DNA of 64,000 nucleotides, from positions 682,001-746,000 of the forward strand of contig NZ_JACLCP010000001.1 of the NCBI RefSeq assembly GCF_014243395.1. Direction: 5' to 3'. A model generated the notes under the pieces. That model was not told the origin of the DNA and searched no databases. It saw only the letters and a program-made list of their open reading frames with translations. The position numbers and the translations under genes are program-made. This stretch comes from Winogradskyella flava (GTDB taxonomy: Bacteria > Bacteroidota > Bacteroidia > Flavobacteriales > Flavobacteriaceae). Below are positions 41,819 to 51,900 of this stretch, in pieces; the first letter of the stretch is position 1; every line of letters starts with the position of its first letter.

Positions 41819-41913
41819 CTTAGGTTTATAATTTCATTCTAAGTTATGATTTTAGTGTTTTGAGACTTTGTTTTTAGCTTATAATTAACACTGATTATTT
41901 TCAATTAAATAGG

Positions 41914-43269
41914 TTAATTAATCGTTTTAGAATTTAAAGGAGCTGTCTTTGAAAACTCACCCGCATCAATTACATAAACATCCGGAGAGGCAATAAATGA
42001 ATATTCATTAAAAGTATAACCGCCCAGTAAATAAAGTTTATTTTGGTGATAATGCATTTTAGGACTTTTAAGACTTAAACGTATATTGTAGGCCTCTAAA
42101 ACATTAGTCATGGTGTTGTATGTTAGTAATTCATCTTTATCAAAGATGTAGATCATATGTTGATGAGCAGTCAATGCTGGACTTTCCATTTTGGTAAACA
42201 GTTTACCTTCATTTTTCCATACGCCATTTTTTAAGTCATAAGATTCAATTGTGTTTAATTTAGAGCCATCATATCCGCCAATAAGGTAGATTTTATTATC
42301 TATAATTATACCTTGGGTTTCTTTTGCGGTTTTCATTTTTGGAAGTTCGTACCATTTTCCAGAAGTAATATTATAGATATGCGAAGCATCAGAATATACT
42401 TTTGCCCCATTTTTTCTCTTCTTAATAGAACCTCCCATAACAATGATATTATCATTATAAGTCATTGATGCAAAATTTGCTGCTTGATGAGGGTTGATAT
42501 GGTCTATAATAACTTCATTTGAGCCCATTTTTAAAACTTCAATTTTCTCATCTAAGTATTCATACCGTCCAATATTTGATAAACGTTTACCTCCTAAAAC
42601 GTAAAGTTCATTTCCATAAGAATTAACATTATGATTGGTACGCTTTCTAAATTTAGTTTCAGATATAGACCATGTGTTATTTTCTATATCATAAATCTGT
42701 AGTAAATCACTGTAAGATTCTCGACTAAAGTCTCTACCTGCTTCTCTAAGGTACCATTCAAATGTAGGCATCTGCATACGACCTGCTTGTATAAGTGCTT
42801 TTTTAGATGGATCTTCAATAAAAGAAGAATTACCTGCAATTACATAAATTTGGTTGCTGACGAGTTCAGAATCAAAAGCAAAAACTCCTGATTTTAGAGG
42901 AGCTAATTTTTTAAAATTTATTTCGTCATTTAATATTTCTGATGAATTAACAATGACTTCATCAAGCTCCTCGAGTTTTTTTGAAAGTAGAATAGTATTT
43001 TCTCTTTTGTAGAATTTGGCGAGAGTCATTTTTTTAGTGTGATAACCTATTCGCGAAAATTGTATGATAGTTCTTTTATTGACTTTGGAGTTTGGTGTAA
43101 ACTTAAATTGCCCTGAACTATTAGAAGCCGCTCCGCTTTTACCCTTTTGAATATATACGGTGACATTTTCAAGAGGTTCTTTTGTTTTTGAATCTATAAC
43201 ACTACCTGATATACTTTGCGCAATCGCAAAATGTGAGGAAAAAAGGAATAATATAACTATATTTCTCAT
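41914..43269 (-). CDS. Kelch-repeat protein with CarboxypepD_reg-like domain
   Basis: A 451-residue exported protein: signal peptide (LFLFSSHFAIAQ), a CarboxypepD_reg-like beta-sandwich at about 19-95 (ISGSVIDSKTKEPLENVTVYIQ, SSGQFKF), a linker, and then at least five Kelch repeats at about 130-420 (YVIAGNSSF, LYVLGGKRL, IIVMGGSIK, IYLIGGYDGSKLNT, LYLLGGYTF), which form a beta-propeller. Such fusions occur at the cell surface of Bacteroidota. No C-terminal T9SS signal is visible. Ligand unknown. Confidence 0.82.
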   Translation of the reverse strand: MRNIVILFLFSSHFAIAQSISGSVIDSKTKEPLENVTVYIQKGKSGAASNSSGQFKFTPNSKVNKRTIIQFSRIGYHTKKMTLAKFYKRENTILLSKKLEELDEVIVNSSEILNDEINFKKLAPLKSGVFAFDSELVSNQIYVIAGNSSFIEDPSKKALIQAGRMQMPTFEWYLREAGRDFSRESYSDLLQIYDIENNTWSISETKFRKRTNHNVNSYGNELYVLGGKRLSNIGRYEYLDEKIEVLKMGSNEVIIDHINPHQAANFASMTYNDNIIVMGGSIKKRKNGAKVYSDASHIYNITSGKWYELPKMKTAKETQGIIIDNKIYLIGGYDGSKLNTIESYDLKNGVWKNEGKLFTKMESPALTAHQHMIYIFDKDELLTYNTMTNVLEAYNIRLSLKSPKMHYHQNKLYLLGGYTFNEYSFIASPDVYVIDAGEFSKTAPLNSKTIN

Positions 43270-43362
43270 AGGTTAAAATTGCTTAATAAAGCTAGCCTAA
43301 CTAAGTTCGACTTTTTTGATGAGATTATCAAAATCTTAACTTAATGTTTTAGTTTTGTTAGC

Positions 43363-43758
43363 ATGAAGCAAGACATTGATATACCTGAAGTAAAAGATGT
43401 ACACGTTGCAGTTGTTCAAGAGGAACATCTAGAGTATAAAACCCAAGATTGGAATGCCTATATCATTAATAATTCTGATACAGATTTGGATACCGTTCTT
43501 ATTGTATCCCAAGGCACATCTGAGGATAAGATGACGCCTCCAATGCGTCATACTATTGCCAAATTACCAGCAAGAAGTTATGCTAAGATTGAGTATTTGC
43601 AGGAAAAAGTTCTAGAACTTAATAATTCATTCAAGGTGACTTTTTTTGAGGGTAATCAAATGTTTGATAAAACCTATATATTTAGAAAAAACACCATTAA
43701 TGTAAAGGCTTTACAGAATTTACCTTTGATGCAACTTAAGGGTGTTTTGGTGAAATAA
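43363..43758 (+). CDS. Conserved cytoplasmic hypothetical protein
   Basis: A 131-residue soluble protein, beta-rich (VHVAVVQEEHLEYKTQDWNAYIIN, DTVLIVSQGTSEDKMTPPMRHTIAKLP, FKVTFFEGNQMFDKTYIFRKN). No signal peptide, span or known motif. Codon use is ordinary. It is isolated between the divergent Kelch gene and two hairpin repeats. Likely a conserved family of flavobacteria, without assigned function. Confidence 0.7.
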   Translation: MKQDIDIPEVKDVHVAVVQEEHLEYKTQDWNAYIINNSDTDLDTVLIVSQGTSEDKMTPPMRHTIAKLPARSYAKIEYLQEKVLELNNSFKVTFFEGNQMFDKTYIFRKNTINVKALQNLPLMQLKGVLVK

Positions 43759-43760
43759 TC

Positions 43761-43783
43761 TTTCCTACGAAAACAGGAATCTT
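43761..43783. repeat. Short hairpin repeat, type 2
   Basis: ttcct, 8 bases, aggaa followed by tctt; a similar unit with a longer stem lies at 63332. Each is followed by a GTCATTCTGAAC repeat. Confidence 0.5.
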
Positions 43784-43811
43784 GTGATTAATTGAACGGA
43801 ACATAATTCTT

Positions 43812-43841
43812 GTCATTCTGAACTTGATTCAGAATCTTGTT
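43812..43841. repeat. Dispersed hairpin repeat, copy 2
   Basis: gtcattctgaac, ttga, ttcagaatcttg: stem attctgaa / ttcagaat of 8 bp. Lies in the gap before gpsA's 3' end. Confidence 0.75.
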
Positions 43842-43907
43842 AAATAGTTTGTGGGCTATCTTAGGTAAGATACTAAACTTGAAATTTTCAGCTTCTTGCA
43901 CAAGACT

Positions 43908-44915
43908 TTAATCCAACTTCTCCGTCAACTTTTTAAAGACCTTTTTAGGATTTTTATTTTCATAAAGTACAGCGTACACAGCATTTATAATAGGTAATTT
44001 GGTCTTTTTAAGATTCTTTTCGTTTAATAAATACGCACTTTTAGCGGCATAATAGCCTTCAGCGATCATGTTCATTTCCATTTGCGCGGATTTAACAGTA
44101 TAGCCCTTACCAATCATATTCCCGAACATTCGATTTCTGGAGAAAACAGAATAACCGGTCACTAATAAATCGCCTAAATAAGCCGAATTATTAATGTTAC
44201 GCTTCATTTTATGCATTTTCTTAATAAAGCGTTTCATTTCTCTTATAGCATTGCTCATCAATACACTTTGAAAATTGTCACCATAACCTAAACCGTGAGC
44301 AATTCCTGCTGCAATCGCATATATGTTTTTGAGCATTACGGCATATTCTACACCAATGATGTCATCACTGATTTTAGTTTTTATATACGAGCTTGATAAA
44401 TTATTAGCTATGGCTTGAGCCTTTGCAGGATCAGCACAAGAAATGGTGAGATAGGATAAACGCTCTAACGCCACCTCTTCTGCATGACAAGGTCCAGCAA
44501 TAACAGCAATATTATCGAAAGGTATATTATAGATGTCATGAAAATGTTCTCCAACCAACAATCCAGATTCTGGGATAATGCCCTTTACTGCAGAAACCAC
44601 AACTTTCTTACTTATATCAACGTTCAATTTCTCTAGTTCAGAATGCATAAAAGCAGAGGGGATTACAAAAATTAGGACATCTGCCCAATCTGCTATTTCG
44701 TTAATATCATTACTTAGTTTTAGTTGCTCTATGTGAAACTCAACTGAACTCAAATAGCTTGGATTATGTTGTTCTTTTAATAGGTGCTCTTTAGTATACA
44801 CACTACGCATGTACCAGCCTACTTCATCTAAGTTTTCGCAAAGCATTTTTACAATAGCAGTTGCCCAACTTCCTGCTCCAAATACAGCATATTTTTTGGT
44901 ATCGCTCATAGACAT
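43908..44915 (-). CDS. gpsA: Glycerol-3-phosphate dehydrogenase (NAD(P)+)
   Basis: Makes sn-glycerol 3-phosphate from dihydroxyacetone phosphate for phospholipid synthesis; cytoplasmic, about 335 residues. Start probably MSMSDTKKY (44915); a longer start at 44936 is possible. Motifs: YAVFGAGSWATAIV nucleotide-binding turn, NPSYLSSVE, SAVKGIIPESGLLVG, VIAGPCHAEEVA and VMLKNIYAIAAGIAHGLGYGDN with catalytic Lys. Complete. Genes on both sides run the other way. Confidence 0.93.
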   Translation of the reverse strand: MSMSDTKKYAVFGAGSWATAIVKMLCENLDEVGWYMRSVYTKEHLLKEQHNPSYLSSVEFHIEQLKLSNDINEIADWADVLIFVIPSAFMHSELEKLNVDISKKVVVSAVKGIIPESGLLVGEHFHDIYNIPFDNIAVIAGPCHAEEVALERLSYLTISCADPAKAQAIANNLSSSYIKTKISDDIIGVEYAVMLKNIYAIAAGIAHGLGYGDNFQSVLMSNAIREMKRFIKKMHKMKRNINNSAYLGDLLVTGYSVFSRNRMFGNMIGKGYTVKSAQMEMNMIAEGYYAAKSAYLLNEKNLKKTKLPIINAVYAVLYENKNPKKVFKKLTEKLD

Positions 44916-45099
44916 GGTTTGGTTTAAGTCTTTCAAAAATAAGGAATCTTTTATGGAATGGCTAATGGAATTAAATGCTATAAATGAAAGATACTTTGGT
45001 GGATTTTAGATTCCAAAAACGAATTAAGAACGACTAATATTAAAAAACTTGGCATACGTTTTGAAATGCTTTAAGTAATAACCCTAAAAAGTTAAGATT

Positions 45100-46044
45100 A
45101 TGAAGACGATAAAAATATTACTAGGATTTGTGCTAAGTGCGACACTGCTTACATCGTGTTACACTGAAGAAATTAATATCAATGATAACGGACCGGCGAT
45201 TTCATTGAATCAACTACTTAATTCTTACGATTTATGGTATGTCGATGTCAATGCTACGCAAGGTTATGGTGAAACACCATTTCTGCAAATAGCGTTTACG
45301 CTAACTTTTGATAAGGGTCGTTTATTGGCTAATAATAATTTGGTAGGTTTGGGAAGTCAAGGTGGAGGTTATGGTGTTGAAATCGGAAGCTATGATGCCT
45401 ACGATATGGTATTGGATGTTAATCATGTCATCGATGGATTTGAAACCTTTGATGTCTATCAAATAGATAGTAATACTATAGAGTTGTATAATCCGTATAA
45501 TGACACCTCTTATTTCTTAGATGGGTATCAGAGAAGTACTTTTGATTATGACTTTGTATTCTACGACAATATTCATTATTTCTTACAGGAATATGAAGCT
45601 TGGGAGAAAACATTTACTAGTGAATTTGGTGCGCTAAATGAGTTCGATAATGAAAACTACTTGCAGTTTTTATCCGGTGGAAATGACTCTACATTTAGAA
45701 GTTCTCAAGACACCAGTATAGGCAATCCGAATGCTATTTATTGGGATTATACAGGCGTATACGGGGTTGGAAATATTACAGGAAATATGTACCTAAAAAC
45801 ATTAACATTAGATTATGATTTCTTCGACAATGAATACTTTGAACTTAGCGTTATTGATGATGGAACTATAGAGTTATTCCATGCAGATTCTGGTACAGTC
45901 TATGAATTTAGAGGAAGAGGATATATTGCTTACTATAGAGCTTCAAATACAGAAGGAAAAATTATAGAGAAAAATCATTTGCCTAAAAAGCGTAAGCAAA
46001 AAACAAAAAAAGTGGATAATCCACGAGAAAATAAACGGAGCTAA
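45100..46044 (+). CDS. Lipoprotein of unknown function
   Basis: A 314-residue exported protein. Signal peptide with lipobox LLTSC (Cys20), followed by Tyr/Asp/Asn-rich beta domains (LWYVDVNATQGYGETPFLQIAFTLTFDKGRLLANNNLVG, LDVNHVIDGFETFDVYQID), a mid-helix and a basic tail (KKRKQKTKKVDNPRENKRS). The two halves resemble each other, which suggests an internal duplication of a lipocalin-like fold. No family recognised. It has its own terminator. Confidence 0.7.
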   Translation: MKTIKILLGFVLSATLLTSCYTEEININDNGPAISLNQLLNSYDLWYVDVNATQGYGETPFLQIAFTLTFDKGRLLANNNLVGLGSQGGGYGVEIGSYDAYDMVLDVNHVIDGFETFDVYQIDSNTIELYNPYNDTSYFLDGYQRSTFDYDFVFYDNIHYFLQEYEAWEKTFTSEFGALNEFDNENYLQFLSGGNDSTFRSSQDTSIGNPNAIYWDYTGVYGVGNITGNMYLKTLTLDYDFFDNEYFELSVIDDGTIELFHADSGTVYEFRGRGYIAYYRASNTEGKIIEKNHLPKKRKQKTKKVDNPRENKRS

Positions 46045-46067
46045 ATTTTGGTTGGTTATTTAGTTTC

Positions 46068-46106
46068 AAAACGCTCAGCTAAAGCACTCGCTTGGCTGGG
46101 CGTTTT
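46068..46106 (+). terminator. Rho-independent terminator after lipoprotein gene
   Basis: aaaacgctcagc / gctgggcgtttt stem of 12 bp with one wobble pair, 15-base loop. Confidence 0.75.
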
Positions 46107-46189
46107 CTATTTATGTCAGATACAGGTTGCAATTGTAAAAGATTTTCACCAATTTTACGAGAAGACATAACTTAAAAACTAGAATAATC

Positions 46190-46687
46190 ATGGGACTATT
46201 TTCATTTATTAAAAACGCTGGAGCTGCTGTATTCGGTATAGGGAAAACAAACGAAGAGGACGATGCAGAGGCTAGAGCAGCTACAGAAGCAAAAGAGCTA
46301 AGACTTGAGGAAGCCGCAGCTCGAAACTTAGAGGAAACCATTGCAGATCTAGAGTTAAAAGTAGAAGACTTCAGTGTATTCATTGATGATGATATGGCGC
46401 GAGTTTCTGGACAAGCTTATGACCAAGCTACAAAAGAGAAAATAGTTTTGATTGTTGGAAATACAGCAGGAATTGCCACTGTTGATGATCAGTTAACTGT
46501 GGAGCATGTTGAACCAGAAGCACAATTTTATACGGTGGTTAGTGGTGATACACTAGGCAAGATTGCAAAACATTATTATGGTAACGCCATGAAATATCCT
46601 GAGATTTTTGAAGCGAATAAGCCAATGCTGACTGATCCGGATAAGATATATCCAGGACAAGTATTACGTATTCCAAATTTGGACTAA
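46190..46687 (+). CDS. kbp: BON-LysM protein (Kbp/YgaU-like)
   Basis: A 165-residue soluble protein: N-terminal helix with Glu/Ala/Lys, BON domain at about 45-105 (LEETIADLELKVEDFSVFIDDDMARVSGQA) and LysM domain at about 113-162 (YTVVSGDTLGKIAKHYYGNAMKYPEIFEANKPML). In E. coli the homologous Kbp binds potassium in the cytoplasm. No signal peptide here either, which supports that assignment. Length and domain order match the family. Confidence 0.9.
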   Translation: MGLFSFIKNAGAAVFGIGKTNEEDDAEARAATEAKELRLEEAAARNLEETIADLELKVEDFSVFIDDDMARVSGQAYDQATKEKIVLIVGNTAGIATVDDQLTVEHVEPEAQFYTVVSGDTLGKIAKHYYGNAMKYPEIFEANKPMLTDPDKIYPGQVLRIPNLD

Positions 46688-46710
46688 GCGCTTTCCAATT
46701 TATAAAAAAC

Positions 46711-46744
46711 AAAACCCAGCGAGCTTAACTTATTGGGTTTTTTA
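46711..46744. terminator. Terminator between kbp and TlpA-like gene
   Basis: aaaaccca / tgggtttt stem of 8 bp with T run on the + side; also suits the convergent gene. Confidence 0.75.
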
Positions 46745-46760
46745 ATTGTTGATTTCTAAA

Positions 46761-48062
46761 TTATAAATCCTTTATAACTACTTCTAAATCCTCATAAGCA
46801 TAAGGCTTTGCCATTATAATTTTAGTACCACTTAATAGAAAGTACATTGGTGTAGCTGTGATGCCGTAGGTTTTTACAATTGGGTTGTCCCATTTGCCTA
46901 GGCCAATAGTATGAAGAAACTCAGGATATTTTGTTATTTCTTGATTCCATTTGGACGGCTCTTCTTCTAAGCCAAAAGCCACAACTTTTAAATTAGACTT
47001 ATTAGCAAGAAGTTCTTTTACCTTTGGCAATTCATTTAGGCAATGTCCACAACCACTACTCCAAAAAACAAGCAAATAATAGTCAGAGCCTTTCAAGTCA
47101 TGAAGATTTGTGGTGTTTTGGGTGGAGGCAATTTCAAAGTTTGGAGCCTTCGTACCAATAGAAGTGTTTTTATAAGACGTAATAGTTTCTGCTAACACTT
47201 TTTTACCTGCTAAGTTAGCAAGTTCTAAGAGATAGGTGTCTGCTATATAATTGGCCAGCTCATGATTTTCCATACTTACGAAACGTTGCCATAAAATTTC
47301 AATAAGACTGGTCTTAATCTCTAAGTTATTATTACTTATGGTCTTGGCGATATCATCCACTTGCGCTTTATATGTTGCACTACTTGGATTTTCTACCATA
47401 TTGAATACATATCCTGTTACTCTATCCACTAAGAATGATGAACTTTGTAGCAAATAGTTACCAAAATCAATTTGACTTAGAAAATGTGTTTTTAAATGCT
47501 TTGAATATGTACTTATATCTTCATACTGAGAAGGCATATAAGGTCTATTGGCCGTAATAAATGCGGAGACTAATTTCCCATTTGCAGATTCCTCATAAGC
47601 TAATTGCGTATCTTTTACAACCTTAAAAATAGAATTAAATCCTTTCTCATCAGTATTGCCTTTAGAATAGTAATTGCTAATGGTTTGATTAACCATATCC
47701 ATACTATGCAGGTAGGAATTCCAGAGTTTATTTTCTTCCGACTCAGTAAATTCTACGCCTTTGTCATAACTAAAATTGAAGGCAACAGTTTCTTTCCCAT
47801 CGTATATAAAATCAAAATTATTTTCTTCAGGTGGTACGGCATATACAATTTTATAAATACCAGGCGATACGGTAGAGTCTAATGAAATTTCAAAATTACC
47901 GATACTATCTAGTTTTCCCCTGTTCACATAGTTGGCACCATCTGGTGTCGCCTTATATAAAAACGCATAAGAAAAGTCTTCGGCTGGAGAAAAGTTGCCC
48001 TTGACACTTTGGGCAAATGATAAAAAAGGTAATATTAGAATAAGAACGAAAATTTTCTTCAT
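46761..48062 (-). CDS. TlpA-like thioredoxin family protein
   Basis: A 433-residue exported protein (start at ATG 48062, MKKIFVLILILPFLSFAQ; the open frame upstream has no signal). An N-terminal DUF4369-like beta domain and a helical middle are followed by a C-terminal thioredoxin fold with active site Cys338-Gly-His-Cys341 (FWSSGCGHCLNELP), APNFEIASTQ and the cis-Pro loop ITATPMYFL. Acts as a periplasmic thiol-disulfide oxidoreductase, possibly for cytochrome or surface protein maturation. It follows the DMT transporter gene by 46 bases on the same strand. Confidence 0.87.
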   Translation of the reverse strand: MKKIFVLILILPFLSFAQSVKGNFSPAEDFSYAFLYKATPDGANYVNRGKLDSIGNFEISLDSTVSPGIYKIVYAVPPEENNFDFIYDGKETVAFNFSYDKGVEFTESEENKLWNSYLHSMDMVNQTISNYYSKGNTDEKGFNSIFKVVKDTQLAYEESANGKLVSAFITANRPYMPSQYEDISTYSKHLKTHFLSQIDFGNYLLQSSSFLVDRVTGYVFNMVENPSSATYKAQVDDIAKTISNNNLEIKTSLIEILWQRFVSMENHELANYIADTYLLELANLAGKKVLAETITSYKNTSIGTKAPNFEIASTQNTTNLHDLKGSDYYLLVFWSSGCGHCLNELPKVKELLANKSNLKVVAFGLEEEPSKWNQEITKYPEFLHTIGLGKWDNPIVKTYGITATPMYFLLSGTKIIMAKPYAYEDLEVVIKDL

Positions 48063-48108
48063 AGTAACTCGAGTTATTTTGTTGAAAAAGGCTTCAATAA
48101 TTAAGCCA

Positions 48109-48972
48109 TTATCGGTTTTTAGATCTGACACTTTCAATAACAACTGTAGCCAAAATTAAAGCACCTCCAACAAATGTATGTATTGTTGGTATTTCATTCA
48201 AGAAAAAATAGGCAATTATAATTCCAAAGATAGGTTGTGTGCTCCCAATAATACTAGCTGTACTTGCCTTAAAGTAATTAAGACTATTTACGAATAGCGT
48301 ATGACCAATAGCGGTAGTAAGTAGTGCAAGTAAAATAAGATAGGGATATTGGGTTGTAACATTAGAAAAATCCATAAAAAAGAGCACTGGGATTAACAAC
48401 ACACTAACGATGGCGACTTGATAAAACATGAGCATGGTGCCATTGTACTTAGAAACTTCTTGTTTTAGGATTAAAATTCTGAGAGCATAGCATAATGCGG
48501 AAAACAATCCAAATAGAATACCTTGAAGCTGACTACTTTCTAAATCAAATTCTGGTGCCAAGATATAAATGCCAATAAGAACTACAATCCCGAGAACAAT
48601 ATGTATTGGGTCAAATTTTGATTTAGAAAATAAAGGTTCCAAAAGTGCTATCATCACTGGAAATGTGAATATAGATAGCATACCAATGGCTACGTTTGAG
48701 AATTTTAAAGCATAGAAATAGGTGATCCAATGTGCTCCCATTAAAACGGCACCTGTAAAGAACGTCTTTTGATCTTTTCGATTCTGAATCTTTAAATCAA
48801 TCTTTTTAAACTTACAAAAGAGGAATAAAAATAAAGCAGCTAATGCTGAGCGAAACCAAATAATCACAGGCGTTGGCATGTCAATAAACTTACCTAATGC
48901 ACCAGAAGTACTAATGAAAATAGTGGCTGCAGTTAACCACAACAGATGATTTAAATGGCTTTTTTCATTCAT
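48109..48972 (-). CDS. EamA/DMT family transporter
   Basis: An inner-membrane carrier of 287 residues with ten spans and two EamA repeats. Signature segments: FISTSGALGKFIDMPTPVIIWFRSALAALFLF and the second-half STASIIGSTQPIFGIIIAYFFLNEIPT. The substrate (metabolite or drug export) cannot be read. Its start overlaps the end of mfd by 8 bases, so it is translated from the mfd transcript. Confidence 0.88.
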   Translation of the reverse strand: MNEKSHLNHLLWLTAATIFISTSGALGKFIDMPTPVIIWFRSALAALFLFLFCKFKKIDLKIQNRKDQKTFFTGAVLMGAHWITYFYALKFSNVAIGMLSIFTFPVMIALLEPLFSKSKFDPIHIVLGIVVLIGIYILAPEFDLESSQLQGILFGLFSALCYALRILILKQEVSKYNGTMLMFYQVAIVSVLLIPVLFFMDFSNVTTQYPYLILLALLTTAIGHTLFVNSLNYFKASTASIIGSTQPIFGIIIAYFFLNEIPTIHTFVGGALILATVVIESVRSKNR

Positions 48973-51900
48973 TTATTTTCGAAAGTGCATTTAGTGCGTC
49001 TTTCGTAGATTTTATATGCTCAAAAGTAATAAGCAAACGCAGACCATTTCTTGTCTGCTTCTCTTTCATCTTACATTTGCTTGAGTTGATTTGAACAAAC
49101 TGAAGTACCTTAGTAAAAGCATCACTTTGATAGAATTTACTCTGTTGATCTTGGATGAAGTAACCTATTAGTTTTCCTTGTTTCATAATGAGTTTTTCAA
49201 TTCCCATTTTGGTGGCTATCCATTTTAATCTAACGCTGTCTAATAAGTCCGAAACTTGGGTTGGTAATTCTCCAAATCGATCAATAATTTCAGATTCAAA
49301 AACTTCAAGGGCTTCTTCATTTTTAATGGCATTCAACTTGGTGTATAGGTTTAAACGCTCTGTAATATTATTAACGTAGTCGTCTGGAAAGAGTAATTCA
49401 AAATCGGTATCTATGGTGATGTCTTTGACATACTGCTTCGGCTTACCATCATCTTTATATAAATCAGCAAATTCAGATTCCTTGAGCTCCTCGATGGCTT
49501 CGTTTAGTATTTTTTGATAGGTATCAAACCCAATATCATTTATAAAACCACTTTGTTCACCACCCAACAAATCACCAGCACCTCTAATTTCTAAATCTTT
49601 CATGGCAATATTGAAACCACTACCTAACTCAGTAAATTGTTCTAAAGCCGTAATGCGTTTTCTGGCATCAGTGGTCATGGCAGAATATTCTGGGGTAATA
49701 AAGTAGCAAAATGCTTTTTTATTGCTTCGACCAACACGCCCTCGCATTTGGTGTAAGTCACTTAATCCAAAATTATTAGCATTGTTTATGAAAATAGTGT
49801 TGGCATTTGCAACGTCCAATCCACTTTCAACAATCGTTGTACTTACCAAAACATCAAATTCACCATTCATAAAAGCAAGCATCAATTGTTCTAGTTTTTT
49901 ACCATCAAGCTGTCCGTGACCAATACCAATTTTAGCATCTGGCACTAAACGTTGAATCATACCAGCAACCTCCTTGATGTTTTCTATACGATTATGAATA
50001 AAGAAGACCTGACCTCCACGTTGAATTTCGTAACTAATAGCATCTCTAATAGTCTCTTCATTAAAGCGAATAACATGACTCTCTATAGGATATCGATTGG
50101 GTGGAGGTGTTGTTATTACGGATAAATCTCGTGCTGCCATTAAGCTAAACTGAAGCGTTCTTGGTATGGGTGTTGCAGTTAATGTCAAAACATCCACATT
50201 CTCTTTTATGGTTTTTAGTTTCTCCTTTACGGCAACACCGAATTTTTGCTCCTCGTCAACAATAAGCAAGCCTAAATCTTTGAATTTTACATTTTTATTA
50301 GCAAGTTGATGCGTACCAATAATAATATCAACGGATCCTTTTTCTAATCCCTCTAAAGTTTCTCTTTTTTCTTTTGCTGTTCTAAAGCGATTGACATAAT
50401 CTACGGTTACAGGGAAATCTTTTAATCGTTCTGTAAATGTGCGAGAATGTTGATAGGCCAAAATAGTGGTTGGTACTAGAACAGCCACTTGTTTTCCATT
50501 ATCAACCGCTTTAAAAGCCGCTCTTATGGCAACCTCGGTCTTCCCAAAACCAACATCACCACAGACCAGGCGATCCATAGGTCGCTCACTTTCCATATCA
50601 GCTTTAATATCTGCAGTAGAAGTTATTTGATCTGGTGTGTCTTCGTATACAAAAGAGGCTTCCAACTCATGTTGCATATAACTGTCTGGAGCATATTGAA
50701 ACCCTTTTTTTAGTTTGCGTTTCGCGTAGAGTTTAATAAGGTTAAATGCAATTTCCTTGACACGAGATTTTGTCTTTTGCTTAAGGTTTTTCCATGCTTT
50801 ACTGCCTAACTTATAAACTTTTGGAGGTTTTCCGTCTTTACCGTTAAACTTGGTAATTTTATGCAGAGAATGAATACTTAAGTAAAGTACATCGCGTTCG
50901 CCATAAACCAGCTTGATCGCTTCCTGTTTCTTACCTTCAACGTCTATTTTTTGAAGTCCTCCAAACCTACCAATACCATGGTCTATGTGAGTGACATAAT
51001 CCCCAATCTCTAAGTTGGTGAGCTCTTTTAGAGTAATAGCTTGCTTTTTAGCGTAGCCATTTTTTAAATGAAATTTATGGTAACGATCAAAGATTTGATG
51101 GTCTGTGTAAATAGCAAGCTTATGTTCTTCATCAATAAAACCTTTATAAAGTGAAAGCACTACCGTTTTATAATGTACATCCTGCTCAACGTCGTCAAAA
51201 ATATCATGAAAACGTTGGGCTTGTTGTTCACTGACACAGGCAATATAATTGGCGATACCTTGCGCATGATTGTCGTTTAAATCGTCAATTAATAAATTAA
51301 ATTGCTTGTTGAATGAAGGTTGAGGTTTGGTATTAAATAAAACAGTCTCCTTGCTGTAAATGGCCATTGAGCCAAACTCAATCAAATTATACTCCAAAAA
51401 TTGACGCTTTAGCAATTCTGAATTGCAGAATAACTCCTCGGGAGAAGCATGTTTTATATCTTTTGAAAGTGTTTTGAACGCATCTTCGGCTTTTTCAAAA
51501 AACTCATCAATTTTCGAAAAAATAAGAGATGAATTTTTAGAGAAAACAACGGTTTTATTAGAAATGTATTTTAAAAAGCTTTCTCGGTTTTCTGCAATTT
51601 GCTTATTGGCGACATTAGGAATAATACTAACTTTTTTGATACGCTCAGTAGACAACTGTGTTTCAACGTCAAAGGTTCTTATGCTATCAACTTCATCTCC
51701 AAAAAATTCTATGCGATAAGGCTCGTCATGAGAAAACGAAAACACATCAATAATACCCCCTCTAACTGAAAATTCTCCAGGTTCAGTGACAAAATCAACA
51801 CGTTTAAATTTGTATTCAAACAGGACTTCGTTTACAAAATCGATGCTCAATTCATTTCCTACGGAAATTTTAAGTGTATTTTTTTCAAGCTCTTTTTTAG

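Noticed and set aside
44809..45009. 66-codon open frame on the + strand
   Set aside because: Antisense to the gpsA N-terminus and runs into the intergenic region without a domain.
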